Shown here in pieces: positions 59,726 to 64,000 of a stretch of DNA of 64,000 nucleotides. Both the position numbers and the translations under genes were made by a program. This DNA comes from Rhizomys pruinosus. Lineage: Eukaryota; Chordata; Mammalia; Rodentia; Spalacidae. The notes under the pieces were generated by a model. The model saw nothing but the letters and a program-made list of their open reading frames with translations. It did no database searches and was not told the origin of the DNA. How positions within the stretch are numbered: the stretch's first letter is position 1; every line of letters begins with the position of its first letter. The stretch is taken from NCBI GenBank assembly GCA_009823505.1, contig VZQC01008059.1, positions 1,187,975 through 1,251,974 on the forward strand. Direction: 5' to 3'.

Positions 59726-61016
59726 AAAATTATAAAATGAAATCAGAAATTAAGCCATACATTAGGCATCTGTTCAGTCTTAAAAGGGTTCCTCCTTTTA
59801 GATCAATGATTCCAAGATTTCATAGTCCAGAAGGAAGGTCCTTGGAAGAGTTACTTACTTACCTCCTCTTTAACCATGAGATGAATCTATGGAGTTTGCC
59901 TCTTCCACATCATTCGCAAAATAAAGCGAATAAATATTCAGTAGCCATCACTTTAAAAGTTAAGCAAATGTCTAAGGTACTAACATTTTTTAAGTTGAAG
60001 ACTCAGGAAATCCTCACTCTTCACAATAGTGGATCATCAAGAGACTCAGACTGAAGCTGGTTCTTGTAATGAGAATTCACCTTGAGTCAAGTTGAGTTTC
60101 ATGACTAACTGCAGGAGCCAGGAGAGCATTATGAAGAAATGAGGCCCTGGAGGGATGCCATACCATAACACCACCCACAGCTCATCGTCTTTTCCTCCTG
60201 AGGAACAAACAAATTGCCTTTGGGGAATAAGTAGGTTGTTTTGAGTATGTTATGTGCTTTACAAATTATAATATATGAATCTATGTAATTATCTGAATCA
60301 TTATAACATTTCCTCAGCTTCTTTTTAGTCAATGTTTGCTCCCAGGTGGTTAGCTGGCAACCTTGCTTTTTTAAAAAAAAAAAAAAATTCCACATCATTT
60401 GCCTTTACTTCAGTGTCTCTCACTAGAATTCTGGAACATGTGGTCGTCAGTTATATCATTTTCCCTTAGGATAAATCAGCTAGGTCTGCCCATTTTGTTA
60501 TGAGTACTGCATCAAACCTTTCTTTTTATCATGGACTTACAATTTTCAGTAGCAACTCTCTTTATGGGTTGTTGTTGTTGGGTTGGTTTTTTTTTTTCAT
60601 TTCATGGATCAGGGACATATTTGCCGATACCAGTGTTTAATGGTTGTAAATTAATCAAGCCTAATTTGACTAACATAAGATTTTAATTTCCTTTGACTAA
60701 ATAACTAGGAATTATACTGTTTGGTCATATATCAAATATGCTTAATTGAAGTCAGTATCCAAAATTATGTAAGGAAATGGTGGTATATTTTTGTTCCCTC
60801 CAAATGAATTCAAATTTATTCATGTAATAAGACCTCTTTAATGTGTACTTTAAGTTTTATTTTGCTTTCATTGTTTCTCACAAATTTTATAAAGTTATAT
60901 TATTTGGTATGTTATTTTCATTTATTTATTATTTTGTTTCATTTTTGACAGATTAAAAATTATATCTATTGGCAATCATATTTGGATTTATTGGGCTATC
61001 AAATAAAGTTAAAAAT
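59726..61016. other. No gene recognised
   Basis: A chance frame of 105 codons (59737-60054) has no features I recognise. Otherwise A/T-rich. Confidence 0.4.
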
Positions 61017-61145
61017 GGCTGAGTGTGGTGACACATGTCTTAAATCCCAGCACTCCAGAGGCAGAAGCTGAAGCAGGTAAGCTCCTGTAGAACTGAGTCC
61101 ATCCTTTGCTACATAAGGAGTTCCAGGCCAGTTGGGACTACAATA
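61017..61145 (+). repeat. Diverged B1 SINE
   Basis: GGCTGAGTGTGGTGACACAT, CCCAGCACTCCAGAGGCAGA, GTTCCAGGCCAGTTGGGACT. Confidence 0.75.
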
Positions 61146-61289
61146 TAAACTTACCATAGAGAGAATCGAAGTCTGATTCTTTTTGTATTATTGACATGCC
61201 ATGGTTGTTTCCTTATTGGATATCAAAAGCTGGTTGTTCTAGGTTTCAGGCTTTCTCTTTTAACTTTATTTTGGAGGTACCGGATATCT

Positions 61290-61605
61290 CTAGACCAGCC
61301 ACTCAGGAGCTCCTGCAGAGACCCAAGTCAGGTGCCAGTCAGGTACTTTCAGTCTTCCTCCTCAGGTCTCAGCCCCTATAGCCAGCAGGCATCGCATAAT
61401 TTGGGAAGGTCCATAGGCAGAGGCCAGATTCAGGCACTCTCGGGCAATTTACAAAGGTCTGGGCCCCTAAAATCTGGCAGAGAAGCCTAGACCTGAAGCA
61501 GTGAGCATGGTTGCGGGTGGTTCCAATGAAAGGGGAGGGGCGCTATGAATGATTTGGGAAGCTCCCCACAGAAGAGACTGGATTCTGGTGCCCGCAGCGA
61601 TCTTT
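61290..61605. repeat. GC-rich block of three related sub-repeats
   Basis: Units starting near 61305, 61403 and 61555 share GGAAGGTCC/GGAAGCTCC, GCAGAG/GAAGAGAC and CAGGCAC/TGGTGCCC features. Resembles degenerate promoter monomers of a rodent L1 5' UTR, but this is only a guess. Confidence 0.35.
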
Positions 61606-61611
61606 CTTTCT

Positions 61612-61671
<60 letters not shown>

Positions 61672-61703
61672 TCCTTCTTTCCTTCCTTCTTTCCTTCTTT
61701 CCT

Positions 61704-61755
<52 letters not shown>

Positions 61756-61756
61756 T
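61604..61756. repeat. (TTTC)n microsatellite
   Basis: About 150 nt of CTTT with a few CCTT variants; the long frames through it are compositional. Confidence 0.97.
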
Positions 61757-61892
61757 TGATATTGGACCCGCTCTTTATTTTGCAGAGCAATGAAGAAGCA
61801 TTAAAAAATGGCTATGCAAGTTAAAAGCCATGCAAAGCAGTCTCGACAATCAAGAAAAATGTAGAAATGCTTTATACCTTTACGATATTTTG

Positions 61893-62030
61893 TCAGACAA
61901 GTGATGTAAACCTTTAATCTCTGCACTCAGGAGGTGGAGGTATGTGAATCTCTGTAACACTGAAGCCAACCTGATCTACACAGTGTGTTCCAAGTCAGCT
62001 GGGGCTACAGGGAGATTGTCTCAAACAACA
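61893..62030 (+). repeat. Diverged B1 SINE
   Basis: CCTTTAATCTCTGCACTCAG, CAGCTGGGGCTACAGGGAGA. Confidence 0.75.
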
Positions 62031-62086
62031 ATAGAGCTATTTCTTTCTTTTTTTGGGGGGGTAACTTGTTTCTTTTTATTTTATTT

Positions 62087-62178
62087 TAAGTTGAACTTTA
62101 GAGCACACATAGCATAATAGTAACATAAATTAAACTTGTGATCAAAAGCATTAAAGTACAGTGACGCTTTAACATGAT
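62087..62178 (+). repeat. Second copy of the unclassified 12.8 kb retroposon (5' part)
   Basis: TTTTAAGTTGAACTTTAGAG, AAATTAAACTTGTGATCAAA and CAGTGACGCTTTAACATG match the first part of 12792-13129. Confidence 0.6.
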
Positions 62179-62179
62179 G

Positions 62180-62905
62180 GAGTAAAGAGCTGAAGAGAGA
62201 CTTCACAAGTGAGGAAATAGAGATGGCAGAGAAAGATCTTAAAATGTGCTCAACATCACTAACAATTAAGGAAATGAAAATCAAAACCACTTTAAGACAT
62301 CATCTCACTCTGATAAGACTGGTTAGGATCAAGGAAAGAAATGATACCAAATGCTGGAGAGGTTGTGGGGAAAGGGGAACACTCATCCACTGCTAGTGGG
62401 AATGCAAACTTATACAATCATTATGGAAAGCAGTGTGGGGAACCCTTTTCCTTATTTCTGGCTGAATTTCTGGAATCATCATCTGTATACACTCACCAAA
62501 TTTTATCCATTCATACATTAATTAGCTTTTAGGTTGAATCCATGGGTCAGCCATTGTAAACATAGCAGCAATGAATAAAATAATATATCTACTATCTTGT
62601 TATTATGTAAATCTCTCTAGAATCAATCCACCACTTACTTTCAGAATCTGTAATTACTGTATATGAGTGGAAAGTATGTATTCATATTTTAGAGTAATAT
62701 AAAATTAAAGGAGGAAAACTTGGATTCCTAAACATAGGAAGAATGTCTCCAAACATAGAGACTGAGAGAAAGATGCAGGACAGTCATGGCAAAGTGCATG
62801 ATCTAGGGTGGGGTAGAGGGAAGAGAAAGGGGAATATGTCAAACCTGAACTGAGCAATGATGTCTGAAATACACAAAACATCAATAAAAGCATTATAAAA
62901 GGAAT
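62180..62905 (+). repeat. L1 ORF2 fragment and 3' UTR, internally interrupted
   Basis: ORF2 nucleotides to about 62445 (CACTCATCCACTGCTAGTGG, AAGCAGTGTGGGGAACCC), then about 125 nt not recognised, then a 3' UTR with GAGAAAGATGCAGGACAGTC and ACATCAATAAAAGCATTATA. Confidence 0.75.
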
Positions 62906-62959
62906 TTATCTATTTGAGTTCCTAATTTCAACATTTTAAATAAATATACAGATGAACGG

Positions 62960-63760
62960 ACAAATCATATGGCAATTCTATTTTAAAATTTTGAGGAACC
63001 TCTGACCTCTGTTCTGTCCGGTCCACTTAATATTTCCTTTAATAACAACCAATGGTTTTATTTCTTCACCTCCTCTCGAACACCTTTGTTTTGCTTTTGT
63101 TTTTTTGACACTAGCAATCCTAATGGGTGTGAGGAATCTCTCATTGTAGTTTTGATTTACATTTTCTTGACAATTTAAGTCTTTAGTATATTTTCTATCT
63201 GTTTAGTAAATATTTGATGTTGCACTATAACAATTTCATATATTCTGAGAATTAATATCTTATGTGAAAGACTGTTTGCACATACTCAATCTCACGACAT
63301 ACATAGATTCTTACTGGTATTTCATTTGATTATTATAGAGTTTTAGTTTTAAGTAGTCCCCTTTCACTGCTTGTGATCTTCAGAGTCATATTAAAAAAAT
63401 TCATTGCCCAGACAAATGTCACAGAAAATTTCCCATGTGCTTTGCTTTCATCTAGGATCTATAATTTCAGACCCTGCCTTTATTTCTTTAACCACTTCGA
63501 ATTGATATCTATGCACTGTATAAGATAAAAGTCCAATTTCATTCTGCATGTGGCTCTCTAGTTTATCAAAGAGACTACTCATTCCCATTGTGTATTCTTG
63601 GCATGCTATCACAGATGAGTTAAGTGCATGTGCTGTGTATACGATGTTTGGATTTTATCCTTGGCTCTCTGCTTTAAGTCATTGATGTATATATTTGATA
63701 TATTTGTCTTTATACCAATTCTAAACAGATAATCTCTGCCTAATGAAATTCTGACTTATG
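62960..63760 (-). repeat. Ancient L1 ORF2 remnant
   Basis: Antisense order of old L1 ORF2: AGTTTTGATTTACATTTTCT, ATTTCTTTAACCACTTCGAA, AAAAGTCCAATTTCATTCTG. Fully decayed. Confidence 0.55.
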
Positions 63761-63775
63761 ATTGTTTTCAACATT

Positions 63776-63923
63776 TTTTGGTATTTTTGAGACAGGGTCT
63801 CCCTTTAGTCCCAGGTGGCCTGGAGCTTGCTCTGTAGACCAGGCTGGCCTTGAACTCACAGACAACCACCTGCCTCTGCCTCCTGAGTGCTGGGATTAAA
63901 GACATGCACCACCATGTCCAGCG
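63776..63923 (-). repeat. B1 SINE with target-site duplication
   Basis: TTTTTGAGACAGGGTCTCCC, CCTCCTGAGTGCTGGGATTA, CACCACCATGTCCAGC. GTTTTCAACATT and GTTTTCAACTTT flank it. Confidence 0.93.
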
Positions 63924-64000
63924 TTTTCAACTTTATAATGCTGTGAAGGTGGTATGAATTCAGTAGGAACCATTCTTCGAAATTTGAGTATAGATATTCT

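Noticed and set aside
59737..60054. A 105-codon frame without obvious repeat content
   Set aside because: No motif, signal peptide or conserved context; the length is within chance for A/T-rich DNA, and I cannot support it as a gene.
61467..61824. KERK-rich and FLSF-rich frames
   Set aside because: Translation of the (TTTC)n microsatellite in different frames.
1..64000. Bacterial-type systems, CRISPR arrays, phage or viral genes, tRNA or rRNA genes
   Set aside because: I see no support for any of these. Regular spacing is limited to microsatellites, and SINE B-box regions look tRNA-like only because B2 derives from a tRNA.

Overview
The window is mammalian nuclear DNA from a muroid rodent. 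B1, B2 and URR1-type repeats, several rodent-type L1/Lx LINE remnants and a group of class II olfactory receptor (OR) sequences make this clear. I cannot name the species. The L1 ORF2 remnants differ from the mouse L1 sequences I know, so a non-Mus muroid is likely. There are no bacterial, viral or CRISPR-like systems here. Apart from the ORs I recognise no protein-coding gene; most of the remaining open frames are L1 ORF2 remnants, SINEs, microsatellites or low-complexity sequence.

The window is part of an OR5B-subfamily cluster on the + strand. (1) A near-complete OR at 11729-12666 is broken by one missing base. (2) An intact OR at 18388-19344 carries DRH in place of the DRY motif. (3) Two copies of a truncated OR, at 22905-23157 and 37492-37773, stop being receptor after about TM2. 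All four sit exactly or nearly 20 nt downstream of the same pyrimidine-AG splice acceptor, as expected for ORs with one coding exon behind non-coding 5' exons. A conserved segment with a splice-donor-like end lies 1-3.3 kb upstream of three of them and may be a non-coding leader exon.

Layout: 1-8.9 kb is repeat-rich, including a three-level nested insertion at 3.1-5.6 kb. 8.95-13.9 kb and 14.65-21.7 kb are two tandem duplication units, each with an OR; the second is longer because an L1 (itself carrying a B2) has inserted. 22.3-35.0 kb and 36.9-48.25 kb are two much closer copies of one another, each with the truncated OR, the same L1 remnants and a URR1 element split by an unusual L1. The first copy is full of single-base indels. 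Within it, 31.8-34.4 kb becomes progressively corrupted around a 1.2 kb G/T then A/C tract that looks like a sequencing or assembly artefact. The second copy contains a 748-base N gap. 48.3-64 kb holds L1, B1, B2 and URR1 remnants and long unassigned stretches without a gene.

The single-base lesions, the ambiguous N at 20393, the gap and the corrupted tract all point to a long-read draft assembly. Calls of pseudogene and duplication here therefore need confirmation on reads or another individual. The items most worth checking are the DRH receptor, the conserved upstream exon candidate, the L1 with both a 5' inversion and an apparent 3' transduction, the inverted repeat inside the 56 kb L1, and whether the 12-kb duplication is real.
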